From an uncultured Flavobacteriaceae bacterium (GTDB lineage: Bacteria; Bacteroidota; Bacteroidia; Flavobacteriales; Flavobacteriaceae): 42,299 bases of DNA. The position numbers were made by a program, and so were the translations under genes. Under the pieces are notes generated by a model. It saw only the letters and a list, made by a program, of their open reading frames with translations, was not told the origin of the DNA and did no database searches. The stretch is from contig CANMFQ010000032.1 of assembly GCA_947497145.1 (NCBI GenBank), positions 1 to 42,299 on the forward strand. Direction: 5' to 3'. Position 1 is the stretch's first letter, and the number at the start of each line of letters is the position of its first letter. Shown in pieces: positions 16,711 to 25,755 of the stretch.

Positions 16711-17643
16711 ATGCAAGACGGAATTTACGCAAAATTCAATACTTCAAAAGGAGAAATCCTTGTTAAATTAACTTATGACAAAACCCCAGGCACGGTAGGT
16801 AACTTTGTTGCCTTAGCTGAGGGAAAACAAAAAAACACGGCTAAAGCTGCTGGAGAACCGTATTACAACGGTTTAAAATTTCATAGAGTAATTCCTGATT
16901 TTATGATACAGGGTGGCTGTCCATTAGGTACAGGAACTGGTGATGCAGGGTACAAATTTGATGATGAATTTCATGCAGATTTAACGCATAGTGGTCCTGG
17001 AGTTCTTTCTATGGCTAATGCTGGTCCAGGTACAAACGGAAGTCAATTTTTCATTACGCATGTTGCTACCCCTTGGTTAGATAATAAGCATACTGTTTTT
17101 GGTCATGTTGCTTCAGGTCAAGATGTGGTAGATGCTGTTGCACAGGGTGATGTAATTGAAAGCCTTGAAATTGTAAGAGTAGGTGATGCTGCTAAAAAAT
17201 GGGATGCCGTAGAGGCTTTTGAAACATTCAAAGCATCTGGAGCTGCTCGTTTGGCAGCAGAAAAAGAAAAACAAGCTGCTGAATTAGATAAGGTTGCAGC
17301 TGGTTTTGATGAAACAGAAAGCGGATTACGTTATAAAATCATTCAAAAGGGTAGTGGAGAAAAGGCAGAAGCTGGAAAAAAAGTATCTGTACACTATGAA
17401 GGTTCCTTATTAAATGGTCAAGTTTTTGATTCTTCATACAAGCGCAACCAACCTATCGATTTTCAATTGGGTGTTGGCCAGGTTATACAAGGATGGGATG
17501 AAGGTATTTCTTTATTGCAAGTTGGTGACAAGGCTAGGTTTGTAATACCATCAGATTTAGGCTATGGTAGTGCTGGTGCCGGAGGGGTTATTCCTGGTGA
17601 TGCGACACTTATTTTTGATGTTGAATTGATGGCAGTAAGCTAG
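16711..17643 (+). CDS. Dual-family peptidyl-prolyl isomerase, cyclophilin-FKBP fusion
   Basis: 310 residues from the ATG at 16711. The cyclophilin domain (about 3-165) has FHRVIPDFMIQGG, GPGTNGSQFFIT and WLDNKHTVFG, the active-site blocks of the family. A helical linker rich in Ala, Glu and Lys (about 170-205) follows, then a complete FKBP domain (about 210-310) with VSVHYEGSLLNG, FDSSYKRNQP, VIQGWDEGI and the terminal FDVELMAV. No signal peptide, so it acts in the cytoplasm. Such dual-family immunophilins are known from some Bacteroidota and from Treponema. Single gene with its own promoter and terminator. Confidence 0.93.
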   Translation: MQDGIYAKFNTSKGEILVKLTYDKTPGTVGNFVALAEGKQKNTAKAAGEPYYNGLKFHRVIPDFMIQGGCPLGTGTGDAGYKFDDEFHADLTHSGPGVLSMANAGPGTNGSQFFITHVATPWLDNKHTVFGHVASGQDVVDAVAQGDVIESLEIVRVGDAAKKWDAVEAFETFKASGAARLAAEKEKQAAELDKVAAGFDETESGLRYKIIQKGSGEKAEAGKKVSVHYEGSLLNGQVFDSSYKRNQPIDFQLGVGQVIQGWDEGISLLQVGDKARFVIPSDLGYGSAGAGGVIPGDATLIFDVELMAVS

Positions 17644-17676
17644 TAGTACGATTAGTAAAACTACAGGTATATGATA

Positions 17677-17716
17677 CAAAAAACTCCTTTCACCAATGGT
17701 GAAAGGAGTTTTTTAT
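17677..17716 (+). terminator. Intrinsic terminator of the PPIase gene
   Basis: AAAACTCCTTTCACC pairs with GGTGAAAGGAGTTTT around AAT, followed by a T run. It starts about 35 bases after the PPIase stop codon. Confidence 0.9.
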
Positions 17717-17873
17717 TTATCGAAAGATAAAGCAACTCGCAACTTTTTATTTATTAAGTTGTAAAAAATGAGTTTAAGCATTATTCTACTGTATAAAGCC
17801 ACGCTTTACCCAATATATTTTTAGCACATCATACGGGTTTACATACCGTAATATACACTATGATTTAAGCTGT

Positions 17874-17954
17874 TTATGGTTTTTTAGTACTCACTAAAAA
17901 AAGAATGACGTTGAAAATTATTAAAAGCGATATAATAGCAAAAAAAGTCAACAT
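17874..17954 (-). CDS. Possible 26-residue single-helix membrane peptide
   Basis: The frame from ATG (17954) to TAA (17874) encodes MLTFFAIISLLIIFNVILFL followed by VSTKKP: one strongly hydrophobic helix and a basic end. Small one-helix proteins of this kind are common and often missed in bacteria. It stands alone between two terminators, with no recognised promoter. AT-rich DNA produces such frames by chance, so the call is weak. Confidence 0.3.
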   Translation of the reverse strand: MLTFFAIISLLIIFNVILFLVSTKKP

Positions 17955-18143
17955 GTCTTATAGTATTTAAAAAACGAACTTATTTTTACTTTAAGAACAA
18001 CACTTTATGTAAAAACCCTACCTCAATAAATATATTTTTTAACTTTTTTTTTGAAATAGTGGTTTGCTATGTAAAAGAGGACGGTTTTATGCCTTAAATA
18101 ATAGAATCTCTACTGTGCAAAGTTGGTTTAATGGTATAAAAAA

Positions 18144-18168
18144 AGCCCTTACAAAAATGTAAGGGCTC
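18144..18168 (-). terminator. Terminator of the cold shock gene
   Basis: AGCCCTTAC pairs with GTAAGGGCT around AAAAA; the minus-strand transcript then runs into seven T. It lies about 25 bases past the csp stop codon. The rest of the 17720-18140 gap holds only the possible small peptide listed. Confidence 0.9.
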
Positions 18169-18192
18169 TATATAAAAAAGTTTAATAGCTAC

Positions 18193-18387
18193 CTAGTCAA
18201 TTACCTTCACATTAACGGCGTTCAATCCTTTTTTACCTTGTTGTAGTTCAAATTCTACAACATCACCCTCACGAACCTCGTCGATTAAGCCAGAAATGTG
18301 TACAAAATGATCTTCGTTTGAACCTTCTTCAGTGATGAAACCATATCCTTTGGAATCGTTGAAGAATTTTACTGTTCCTTTACTCAT
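18193..18387 (-). CDS. csp: Cold shock domain protein, CspA family
   Basis: 64 residues, one cold shock domain. RNA-binding motifs are KGYGFI (RNP1) and HFVHIS (RNP2), with the usual start GTVKFFND. Binds single-stranded RNA or DNA and melts RNA secondary structure in the cytoplasm. Monocistronic: a -7 box lies at 18417-18424 and a terminator follows the stop codon. Confidence 0.96.
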   Translation of the reverse strand: MSKGTVKFFNDSKGYGFITEEGSNEDHFVHISGLIDEVREGDVVEFELQQGKKGLNAVNVKVID

Positions 18388-18416
18388 AATACTAAAAATT
18401 AAAAATTATTAAAGTA

Positions 18417-18424
18417 CAAAGATA
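18417..18424 (-). promoter_or_regulatory. -7 element of the csp promoter
   Basis: On the minus strand this reads TATCTTTG, a match to TAnnTTTG, 30 bases before the csp start codon. A -33 box is not clear (TTAAAAC region), as often in this group. Confidence 0.5.
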
Positions 18425-18631
18425 CTACTTAATTGTTAAAACCTTGAATTTTTGAATGTTATATTTTTATTAGCTTAATGTAAAGGAAATAAGCTGCTTA
18501 CATTTTTTAATGGAAGCAACAGAAACGTATTTTATGTTGACATCTATAATAAGGTCAAACCCTCAGCGCATCGTAAATACGGCGTACACTTTGGCACTAT
18601 AAAATGTGGGTCATAGTAGGAAGCTTGTTTT

Positions 18632-19624
18632 TTACTTTTTCACCAATCTTCGCATGGCTACCCATTGTTTAAGCATGTCTTTAGAGTTTTGGGCAGGATA
18701 CCCAAGCACGGTTTTACCAGCTTCTACATCGTTCATAACGCCAGAACCTGCAGCTACGGTGGCTCCTGAATGAATGGTAACATGGTCTTTTATGGAGGCA
18801 CTACCACCTATAATTACGCCATCACCTAAAGTTACCGAGCCTGCAAGACCACTATGACCTGCCATAATACACGAACGCCCCATGATGCAGTTGTGCGCAA
18901 TTTGTACAAGATTGTCTATCTTACAATTATCACCAATAATAGTGGCGCTAAATTTACCTCTATCAACACACGAATTAGCACCTATTTCAACATCATTGCC
19001 AATAATTACAGTTCCTATTTGCGGAATTTTTACAAGTCCTCTCCCTTCATCGCATGGTCTGTAGCCAAAACCATCGGCGCCAATACTCACATTATTGTGA
19101 AAAATACAATAATCACCTATCTCACATCTTTCTCTAATTGTTGTTCCGGACCATACAACGGTACCTTTGCCTATACGTGTTTCATCCAATACTGTTGAAT
19201 TGGGGTAGAGAATTACACCCGCCCCCAGCGTAACATCTTTGCCAACATAACAGTTTGCACCAATTTTACAGCCTTTACCAATAACTGCTGTTTGGTGTAC
19301 CACGGCAGTGGAATGAATATCGGTGTCAAAGGTAGGCGGCTCAGGTTCAAATGCTCTGAGAATTTTTGCCATCGCCAAATCAGCATTTTTTACTTTTATA
19401 AAGGCTCTGTTTTCATCGGGACTCAATGCTATGTTGTCATTTATAATAGCAGCACAGGCCTTAGAGTTCTTCCAAAGCGCTACATATTTGCTGCTTCCTA
19501 TAAAGGTAATGTGGTTTATTTCTGCCTTTTGTAATTCTTCTGGTCCAGTTATTAGCTGGCTGGTGTTGCCCACTAATTCACCTGCTAATAGGTCGTTAAT
19601 TTCAGTAATGGTTAGTGATTTCAT
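18632..19624 (-). CDS. lpxD: UDP-3-O-(3-hydroxyacyl)glucosamine N-acyltransferase
   Basis: 330 residues, the usual LpxD length. An N-terminal uridine-binding domain (about 1-100, with [16 protein letters not shown]) precedes a left-handed beta helix made of hexapeptide repeats (about 105-290), with the catalytic histidine in [11 protein letters not shown]-terminal helix ends in RRLVKK. It adds the second acyl chain in lipid A synthesis. It stands alone here, away from any other lpx gene, and Bacteroidota often hold a second copy elsewhere, so this may be one of two. Confidence 0.94.
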   Translation of the reverse strand: MKSLTITEINDLLAGELVGNTSQLITGPEELQKAEINHITFIGSSKYVALWKNSKACAAIINDNIALSPDENRAFIKVKNADLAMAKILRAFEPEPPTFDTDIHSTAVVHQTAVIGKGCKIGANCYVGKDVTLGAGVILYPNSTVLDETRIGKGTVVWSGTTIRERCEIGDYCIFHNNVSIGADGFGYRPCDEGRGLVKIPQIGTVIIGNDVEIGANSCVDRGKFSATIIGDNCKIDNLVQIAHNCIMGRSCIMAGHSGLAGSVTLGDGVIIGGSASIKDHVTIHSGATVAAGSGVMNDVEAGKTVLGYPAQNSKDMLKQWVAMRRLVKK

Positions 19625-19932
19625 GGTTTTTTTTAGGTTTTTTAGTTTTTATAACGAAGAAAGGTAACGGTTAAATAGCTAAAAATTGTTGATTGTACTG
19701 TTTTTTCTAGCTTTTTATGCGAATTTCTGATTAATTTAAACCCGAATGATACAATACAGCTTCGTGATGAGGCATAAAGGCACGATAAAATAGCGTGTTT
19801 TCTTAATTCTAATTTCTCAATAGCTATTAGGCCTACTGTGGTTATCTTAAAAAACACAGCAGCACGTTTTATTTTGAAGTGGTTTTAAGATGTAATAAAA
19901 TTTTTATAGGATGATGCAGATGAAATCCACTT

Positions 19933-19993
19933 TATGCTATAACGGAACCAGCATAGCATAAAAAAAGCTCCTTGTAAACAAGAAGCTTTTTTT
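19933..19993. terminator. Double hairpin between lpxD and the peroxiredoxin gene
   Basis: AAAAAAGCTCCTTGT (19961 on) pairs with ACAAGAAGCTTTTTT and makes a bidirectional terminator; it serves the minus-strand peroxiredoxin gene that ends... upstream of it on the plus map at 20010. Directly beside it TATGCTAT (19933-19940) pairs with ATAGCATA (19953-19960). The remaining 19625-19932 gap has no convincing gene; a 71-residue minus frame there has no support. Confidence 0.75.
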
Positions 19994-20009
19994 AATATGT
20001 GAAATCAGT

Positions 20010-20648
20010 TTAAACTGTAGGGTCTGGTGTCATTCGTAAATACGGTTTTATTTCCTTTACACCTTTTGAAAACATGTTTTTGGCATCTTCGGTTGCAATA
20101 GCCGGACTTACAACAACATCTTCGCCATTTTTCCAATTAGCAGGCGTAGCTACTTTGTGGTTAGCAGTAAGTTGTAATGAATCAATTACCCGAAGCAATT
20201 CGTAAAAATTACGCCCCGTTGAAGCAGGGTAGGTAAGGGTTAATTTTACCGTTTTGTCTGGTGCGATTATAAATACAGAACGCACGGTAAGCGTGCTATC
20301 TGCATTGGGGTGAATCATGTCATACAGGTCAGAAACCTTTTTGTCCTCATCAGCGATAATAGGAAAATTAACAGTCGTATTTTGAACTTCATTGATGTCT
20401 TTAATCCACTCTTTATGCGAATCTACACCATCAACACTGAGTGCTAACATTTTTACATTGCGCTTGTCAAATTCATCTTTAAATTTTGCAGCAGTACCAA
20501 GCTCTGTAGTACATACCGGAGTGAAATCTGCAGGGTGTGAAAATAGAATTCCCCAACTATCGCCTAAATAATCATATAAATCAATAGTACCTATAGAGCT
20601 ATTTGCGGTGAAATTTGGAGCGGTATCTCCCAAGCGTATTTTTGCCAT
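20010..20648 (-). CDS. 1-Cys peroxiredoxin (Prx6 type)
   Basis: 212 residues. The peroxidatic cysteine sits in HPADFTPVCTTELG, and no second conserved cysteine follows, which with the length and the long C-terminal region (TPANWKNGEDVVVSP) marks the Prx6 class. It reduces peroxides in the cytoplasm. Monocistronic, ending at the terminator near 19961-19993. The start at 20648 (MAKIRLGDTAPNF) is standard for the family. Confidence 0.95.
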   Translation of the reverse strand: MAKIRLGDTAPNFTANSSIGTIDLYDYLGDSWGILFSHPADFTPVCTTELGTAAKFKDEFDKRNVKMLALSVDGVDSHKEWIKDINEVQNTTVNFPIIADEDKKVSDLYDMIHPNADSTLTVRSVFIIAPDKTVKLTLTYPASTGRNFYELLRVIDSLQLTANHKVATPANWKNGEDVVVSPAIATEDAKNMFSKGVKEIKPYLRMTPDPTV

Positions 20649-20834
20649 CTTATTTTGTTTTAAATTAGCGTATTATTTTGTCCCATAAAATTACTAGATT
20701 ATTAGGATATCGTGGTTTTTTAAAGTTAAAAATCTATTAAAGTTTGGTACTTTTAATTGAGAGCGATTTTCAGCGTAGTTGAAAACAAAATAGCCGTGGT
20801 ACATTTTAAAAATAATATAGCATAAACGAGATAT

Positions 20835-21374
20835 ATGAATATTCCCATAGCACAATTACAATACCCTATAGGGCAGTTTGTTTGTCCAAAAGAGATTACC
20901 AAAGAACAGCTGAGCGAATGGATAACGGTGTTGGAAGCTTTTCCGCAGCGCTTAGAAAATTTGGTAAAAAAATTATCAGAAACACAATTAGATACACCTT
21001 ACAGACCTGATGGTTGGACGGTACGGCAACTGATACACCATATTGCTGATAGTCATCATCATAGCTATACGCGTTTTAAATGGGCACTTACTGAAAACGC
21101 TACTTTGATAAAGGCATACGAAGAAAAAGATTGGGCTAATTTGTTTGACGCTCAGCATGCGCCCATTCAACTTTCGCTCAATTACATTACGGCGCTACAT
21201 GCCAAAATGGTTTATCTTTTAAAAGGACTTTCTTCAGATGCTTTACAAAAGGTCTACGTACATCCCGATGGAAATATAGCGGTTAGTGTTGCAGAAAATA
21301 TAGGTAAATACGCATGGCATAGCCAGCACCATTATGCCCATATTGCAGGTTTATTACAGCGAGAGGGGTGGTGA
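20835..21374 (+). CDS. DinB/YfiT-family metal-dependent protein
   Basis: 179 residues of the four-helix-bundle DinB fold, closest to YfiT (putative bacillithiol transferase or hydrolase). The metal-binding histidines lie in RQLIHHIADSHHH and AWHSQHHYAHI. The N-terminal motif YPIGQF is also typical of YfiT. The exact reaction in this group is not established. It converges on the GNAT gene with 12 bases between. Confidence 0.88.
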   Translation: MNIPIAQLQYPIGQFVCPKEITKEQLSEWITVLEAFPQRLENLVKKLSETQLDTPYRPDGWTVRQLIHHIADSHHHSYTRFKWALTENATLIKAYEEKDWANLFDAQHAPIQLSLNYITALHAKMVYLLKGLSSDALQKVYVHPDGNIAVSVAENIGKYAWHSQHHYAHIAGLLQREGW

Positions 21375-21386
21375 CAAAAAAGTAGT

Positions 21387-21926
21387 TTAAAGTGATGTGT
21401 GAATTTGTTTTGTCATTATCCACATTAAACGTTCTTCTTCAATAACCGTGGGGAGGGTGATTTGCGTTTTATCGTGAATTTCGAATCCGTTTTTGAGGTA
21501 AAAATTTACGGCGGGTCCTTTTTGCATAGTATCGAGCCATAGTACTTTTTTATGCATTTCTTGAGCGCGTAATGTAATAAACTGCAACACTTTTTTGCCG
21601 ATTCCTTTTCCCGAATATTCGTTTAATAGATAAATCTTGTCAACGTATAAGGCGTCTTTTGCGGTGTATGAGTCTAAAGCTTTGTTTAGGGTGATTTTAA
21701 AAATACCCACCGCGATACCTGTACTATAAATAAGATAAAGCTGGGTGTTTTTATCTTGCGCTTCTTTTTTCAACACCTCATTTGTAAAGCTACTCGCTAT
21801 GTACGGCTGTGCATTTTTTTGCGGCCATAGGTGCAGATAATGTTGTGAATACGCTTTTGTGCCTATCGCTATATATTTTGAAAAGAGGGCATGCGATAGG
21901 GGTTTAAAATGAACGGGGTTTTTCAT
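21387..21926 (-). CDS. GNAT family N-acetyltransferase
   Basis: About 179 residues from the ATG at 21926 (MKNPVHFKPL). An in-frame start at 21977 would run 40 bases into the cupin gene and add a basic run MGTFLRTRRRRK, so it is not preferred. Acetyl-CoA binding is shown by YLLNEYSGKGIGKKVLQF (the Q/R-x-x-G-x-G/A motif) and the late NFYLKNGFEIH. The substrate is unknown. It is third in a tight minus-strand trio with the cupin and thioredoxin-like genes. Confidence 0.88.
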   Translation of the reverse strand: MKNPVHFKPLSHALFSKYIAIGTKAYSQHYLHLWPQKNAQPYIASSFTNEVLKKEAQDKNTQLYLIYSTGIAVGIFKITLNKALDSYTAKDALYVDKIYLLNEYSGKGIGKKVLQFITLRAQEMHKKVLWLDTMQKGPAVNFYLKNGFEIHDKTQITLPTVIEEERLMWIMTKQIHTSL

Positions 21927-21937
21927 TGCGTTTTCAA

Positions 21938-22255
21938 CTATTTTTCGCCTCCTTCTGGTCCGTAAAAAAGTACCCATGTAGCAAAATCGTCAGTAAAATT
22001 TTCAAAACGATGTACTACACCAGCAGGAACAAAAAGAAAATCACCGGGCATGAAATTGGTGCGCACACCATCGTTTAAGAATTCTCCAGTACCTGCAATA
22101 ACAATATATACTTCGTCACGTATATGTGGTTCTTGTAAGTCAACTTTTTTTGGTTTATAGACTTCTACGGCTAGTGTGCCGTGTTCGAAAACGGTGGCGA
22201 ATAGCTCTTTTCCTTTGGCTAGTTGTTTTAAGGCATTTTGCGGGTTGACTTTCAT
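21938..22255 (-). CDS. Cupin-domain protein
   Basis: About 105 residues from the ATG at 22255, which overlaps the preceding stop codon as ATGA; the ATG at 22267 is also possible. The two cupin motifs are visible: EPHIRDEVYIVIAGTGEF and PGDFLFVPAGVVHRF. A single small metal-binding beta barrel; the ligand is unknown. Confidence 0.88.
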   Translation of the reverse strand: MKVNPQNALKQLAKGKELFATVFEHGTLAVEVYKPKKVDLQEPHIRDEVYIVIAGTGEFLNDGVRTNFMPGDFLFVPAGVVHRFENFTDDFATWVLFYGPEGGEK

Positions 22256-22812
22256 GGGGTTTTCCATTTAATATTACAACCAATACTTGGTTTTTGAATA
22301 GGGTTTATGGCCTCTTTGTTAAGTAAGGCATCTATGGCGTTTCGTAAATCAATACCCGACAAGGGGATATCGTTTCCCGGTCTCGAATCATCAAGCTGCC
22401 CGCGGTATACCAATTTTAAATGTTCATCAAAAAGATAAAAATCGGGCGTACAAGCGGCATCATACGCTTTGGCTACTTCTTGAGTTTCATCATACAAGTA
22501 CGGGAACGTATAATCGGCTTCTTTTGCTTTTAATTTCATTAATTCAGGAGCATCATCGGGGTAGTTTATAATATCATTGCTTGAAATGGCAATAAAACCA
22601 ATACCTTTAGATTGATATGCTTTGGCTAGCCTTGAAATTTCGGGGTTTACATGCACCACAAACGGACAATGATTACAGATGAACATAATTACTGTACCCT
22701 TATCGCCCTTCATAGCGTCAAGACTTAGTTTTTTTTGACTTACCGCATCTATTAAACTAAATGCGGGGGCTACTGTGCCCAAGGGTAACATATTACTTGG
22801 TGTTAATGACAT
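22252..22812 (-). CDS. Thioredoxin-fold peroxiredoxin-like protein
   Basis: 186 residues, AhpC/TSA-thioredoxin-like fold. CNHCPFV (about residues 46-52) gives a CxxC pair, followed by the conserved SSNDIINYPDD and CTPDFYLFD (cis-proline region). This matches a widespread 'thioredoxin family' group of about 180-190 residues with unclear partner. No signal peptide. First gene of the minus-strand trio. Confidence 0.9.
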   Translation of the reverse strand: MSLTPSNMLPLGTVAPAFSLIDAVSQKKLSLDAMKGDKGTVIMFICNHCPFVVHVNPEISRLAKAYQSKGIGFIAISSNDIINYPDDAPELMKLKAKEADYTFPYLYDETQEVAKAYDAACTPDFYLFDEHLKLVYRGQLDDSRPGNDIPLSGIDLRNAIDALLNKEAINPIQKPSIGCNIKWKTP

Positions 22813-23047
22813 TTTATCTTTTTGTAAATTTAAAAAAGTTAAGCTACGTTTTAATTACATACACCTACAAAATTACAACAAACCACGTTATCTGTTTTGG
22901 AGTGACTGCAGCTATTTTTTTAAGAAACCAAAGTAAAGTATGGGGGGAATACTTTGTTATGAAAATTAATATAATTATTTTCATCGCAAGATAAAAATGA
23001 GGGTATATTGGGCAGTAGAAAGGCGTATATAAGGAAGTTGTAGAATT

Positions 23048-23386
23048 ATGGAAGAAAAATTAGCATGGTCAGATTTTACTAAGGTTGATATGAGAGTAGG
23101 CACTATACTTGAGGTGAATGATTTTCCTGAAGCACGTAACCCTGCGTATCAAATTCATATCGATTTTGGCGCACAAATAGGTATTAAAAAGACATCGGCG
23201 CAGTTGACATTACGCTATGAAAAACAGGAATTAGTAGGACGACAGGTGATAGCGGTGGTAAATTTTGAGAAGAAACAAATAGCCAACTTTATGAGTGAAT
23301 GTCTAATCTTAGGTGCTGTTGACGGTAAAGATGTAATTTTAGTACAGCCCGAAGCCAAGGTGTCTAACGGACTTAAAATCTCCTAA
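23048..23386 (+). CDS. csaA: CsaA-like tRNA-binding domain protein
   Basis: 112 residues forming one OB-fold tRNA-binding domain: FTKVDMRVGTI, QIGIKKTSAQLT, VAVVNFEKKQIANFMSE. Length and sequence fit CsaA, which binds tRNA and was described as a chaperone linked to protein export in Bacillus. The next gene follows after three bases, so the two are likely co-transcribed. Confidence 0.95.
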   Translation: MEEKLAWSDFTKVDMRVGTILEVNDFPEARNPAYQIHIDFGAQIGIKKTSAQLTLRYEKQELVGRQVIAVVNFEKKQIANFMSECLILGAVDGKDVILVQPEAKVSNGLKIS

Positions 23387-23389
23387 TTT

Positions 23390-24334
23390 TTGACCGATTC
23401 TGTTCTTGATACCGTTCGCATAAATTTTGACACCCATACGCTTTGGGTGCTCAATTTGGCTTTAGCCTTTGTGATGTTTGGTGTTGCTTTAGAAATATCC
23501 ATGCATGATTTTAAAAGACTGTGGAAATCTCCCAAACCTATTTTAGTAGGTGTTTGTAGCCAGTTTGTACTGCTGCCAGCAATTACCTTTTTACTTGCGC
23601 TACTCTTACAGCCTCAACCCAGTATAGCTTTGGGAATGTTTATGGTAGCTGCCTGCCCTGGGGGTAATGTGTCTAATTTTGTTGCTCATTTGAGCAAAGG
23701 AAATACGGCGCTGTCCGTTAGCCTTACCGCTATTGCTACCTTACTAGCGGTTGTGATGACGCCCTTAAATTTACAGTTCTGGGGCTCGTTATACACACCT
23801 ACGGCATCACTTTTAAATGAAGTAGCCATATCTGTTGGCGAAATGGTGCGTGTTGTTGCACTGCTATTGGGTGTGCCTTTACTATTGGGGATGTTGGTGA
23901 ACTATGCATATCCGCAGCTAGCTAAGCGCATGGGGAAACTATTAAAAATAGCCTCTTTGTTGTTTTTTGTTGTTCTTGTTTTTTTAGCACTGTACAAAAA
24001 CCGAACGATCTTTTTTGAATATATTTTTTACGTTTTTTGGATTGTACTTATCCATAATTTAATCGCTTTTTTTACGGGATTTTCATTGGCGAAAATATGT
24101 GGGCTATCACCAGCAAATGTGAGAAGTATTACCATTGAAACAGGAATTCAAAACTCTGGCTTAGGTTTGTTGTTAATTTTTACATTTTTTGATGGACTAG
24201 GAGGTATGGCGTTGCTTGCTGCTTTTTGGGGCATTTGGCATTTGGTTTCGGGACTGTTACTTGCTGGTTTTTGGAGCAGAAATACGAGTTTTGAAAATGA
24301 ATATCCGTTAGTCTCTGGTGAAGAGGAACATTAG
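23390..24334 (+). CDS. Bile acid:sodium symporter (BASS) family transporter
   Basis: 314 residues with about nine to ten membrane helices. Family marks are MFGVALEISMHDF in helix 1-2, AACPGGNVSNFVAHLSKGNTALSVSLT at the sodium sites, and ETGIQNSGLGLLL. The start is a TTG at 23390, because the next Met would remove the first helix. Bacterial members carry organic anions or keto acids with sodium; the substrate here is unknown. Confidence 0.9.
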   Translation: MTDSVLDTVRINFDTHTLWVLNLALAFVMFGVALEISMHDFKRLWKSPKPILVGVCSQFVLLPAITFLLALLLQPQPSIALGMFMVAACPGGNVSNFVAHLSKGNTALSVSLTAIATLLAVVMTPLNLQFWGSLYTPTASLLNEVAISVGEMVRVVALLLGVPLLLGMLVNYAYPQLAKRMGKLLKIASLLFFVVLVFLALYKNRTIFFEYIFYVFWIVLIHNLIAFFTGFSLAKICGLSPANVRSITIETGIQNSGLGLLLIFTFFDGLGGMALLAAFWGIWHLVSGLLLAGFWSRNTSFENEYPLVSGEEEH

Positions 24335-24530
24335 GGGGATTGAAAAGAACGATTGGAATAGCGAAAAATAGAGAAGAAATGTTAGGGAACAAGAGTTAAG
24401 AAATTAAGACGAAAAGAAAATAGAGAAGAGAAAATAGCGCGTTAGCGCATAGAAACAAGACCTTATGTATGAAAAATGTAGGTTGAATAAAGTGGGTTAA
24501 CGAATGAATTAATTAAAAAAGAATAGTCAT

Positions 24531-25571
24531 TTGAGGAATTTAGGATACAATTTGGTAAAAATCTGGATAAAAGCCAGTTTACATCTATATTTTGGAAAAA
24601 TAAAAATGGTTGGTTTAGAAAATGTCCCCAAAGACACCCCAGTATTGTTTTTACCCAACCACCAAAGTGCGCTTATTGATGTATTACTCATTGCGGTTGA
24701 TTGCAATAGAAAGCCATGGTTTCTTACCCGCTCTGATGTTTTCAAAAAGAATTTGCTGATTAAAATTTTTAATTATTTTCAAATGATACCCATCTATCGC
24801 ATACGAGATGGGCGGGAAGCCCTCAAGAATAACCAAGCTGTTTTTGACCGTTGCTCACAGCTTTTATGCGACAAGGAAGCGCTTTTAATGTTTCCTGAGG
24901 CCAACCACAATCTTAAGCGAAGGGTACGCCCTTTGAGTAAGGGGTTTACAAGAATTTTGTTTAATACGCTCAATCAGGCACCAGATACAGATATTCATAT
25001 TGTACCTGTAGGTCTTAATTATAAGGATGCTGTTACTTTTCCTGATAAGGTTGCCTTGTTTTTTGGTGAAGCAATTGCCGTAAAAGAACTGTATGATGCT
25101 ACAGATTTGAAAGAATCGACCAATAGGGTAAAAGAAAAGGTTGCCAGTGAGCTAAAAACGCTTACTACCCATATTGAAGATGAAGCAGTCTATGAACAAA
25201 CAGTAGCTCGTTTAGATGCGTTAGGAGTAGATTATTTAAACCCTAAAGCGGTAAATGCTACGCTTCAAAATTTGACGACTACGACCGTAAAAGAAACCAC
25301 AAAAAAGGGTGGATTTATTGCAAAATTGATGGCTGCCATATTTTTTGTACTAAATATGCCCGTTCTACTACTTTGGCGAAACTATTTTAAGGCAAAAGTG
25401 TGGGAAGCCGAATTTATGGGGTCACTGCGGTTTGCCTATGCGGTACTGATTTATCCGCTTTATTATGGGTCGTTGTTTTTGGTATTTTCTTGGGCAATAA
25501 ACCCTACCATTGGTTTCGTTGCTATTTTGGGGTTGTTTTTGTTCAACTGGGGCTATGTGAAGTCACGGTAA
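24531..25571 (+). CDS. 1-acyl-glycerol-3-phosphate acyltransferase-like protein
   Basis: 346 residues with a TTG start at 24531. The PlsC domain (about 25-215) has NHQSALID (NHx4D) and FPEANHN in place of FPEG, with IPIYRIRDG as the glycerol-phosphate binding block. A C-terminal part adds two or three membrane helices (about 262-285 and 298-340), longer than E. coli PlsC (245). It probably acylates a lipid at the inner membrane. The preceding 24335-24530 stretch is purine-rich and has no gene. Confidence 0.88.
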   Translation: MRNLGYNLVKIWIKASLHLYFGKIKMVGLENVPKDTPVLFLPNHQSALIDVLLIAVDCNRKPWFLTRSDVFKKNLLIKIFNYFQMIPIYRIRDGREALKNNQAVFDRCSQLLCDKEALLMFPEANHNLKRRVRPLSKGFTRILFNTLNQAPDTDIHIVPVGLNYKDAVTFPDKVALFFGEAIAVKELYDATDLKESTNRVKEKVASELKTLTTHIEDEAVYEQTVARLDALGVDYLNPKAVNATLQNLTTTTVKETTKKGGFIAKLMAAIFFVLNMPVLLLWRNYFKAKVWEAEFMGSLRFAYAVLIYPLYYGSLFLVFSWAINPTIGFVAILGLFLFNWGYVKSR

Positions 25572-25706
25572 AAACACCTTTTAGCGTAGTTTAACCTTCA
25601 CTAACGATACAAGCATAAAATGCTTAAAAATAGGCCTGTTTCTTAGTGCTTTTTCTTGGCGTTCTTCTTTTTAGTCTAACTGCTTATGGGTGTACCAAGT
25701 AAAATA

Positions 25707-25741
25707 ACAAGAGCGTGCTATAATGCATAACTCGCTCTTGT
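25707..25741 (-). terminator. Hairpin after the glycoside hydrolase-like gene
   Basis: ACAAGAGCG pairs with CGCTCTTGT around a 17-base loop, 15 bases past the minus-strand stop codon; the transcript then runs into TTATTTT. It is a likely terminator for the sulfatase/hydrolase run. Confidence 0.7.
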
Positions 25742-25755
25742 CTACAACTACTTTT

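Noticed and set aside
19642-19857. Minus-strand frame of 71 residues between lpxD and the peroxiredoxin gene
   Set aside because: No recognisable motif or promoter, and a composition like AT-rich intergenic DNA; kept out for lack of support.
21927-21977. Upstream start of the GNAT gene
   Set aside because: It would overlap the cupin gene by about 40 bases and add a run of arginines not typical of the family.
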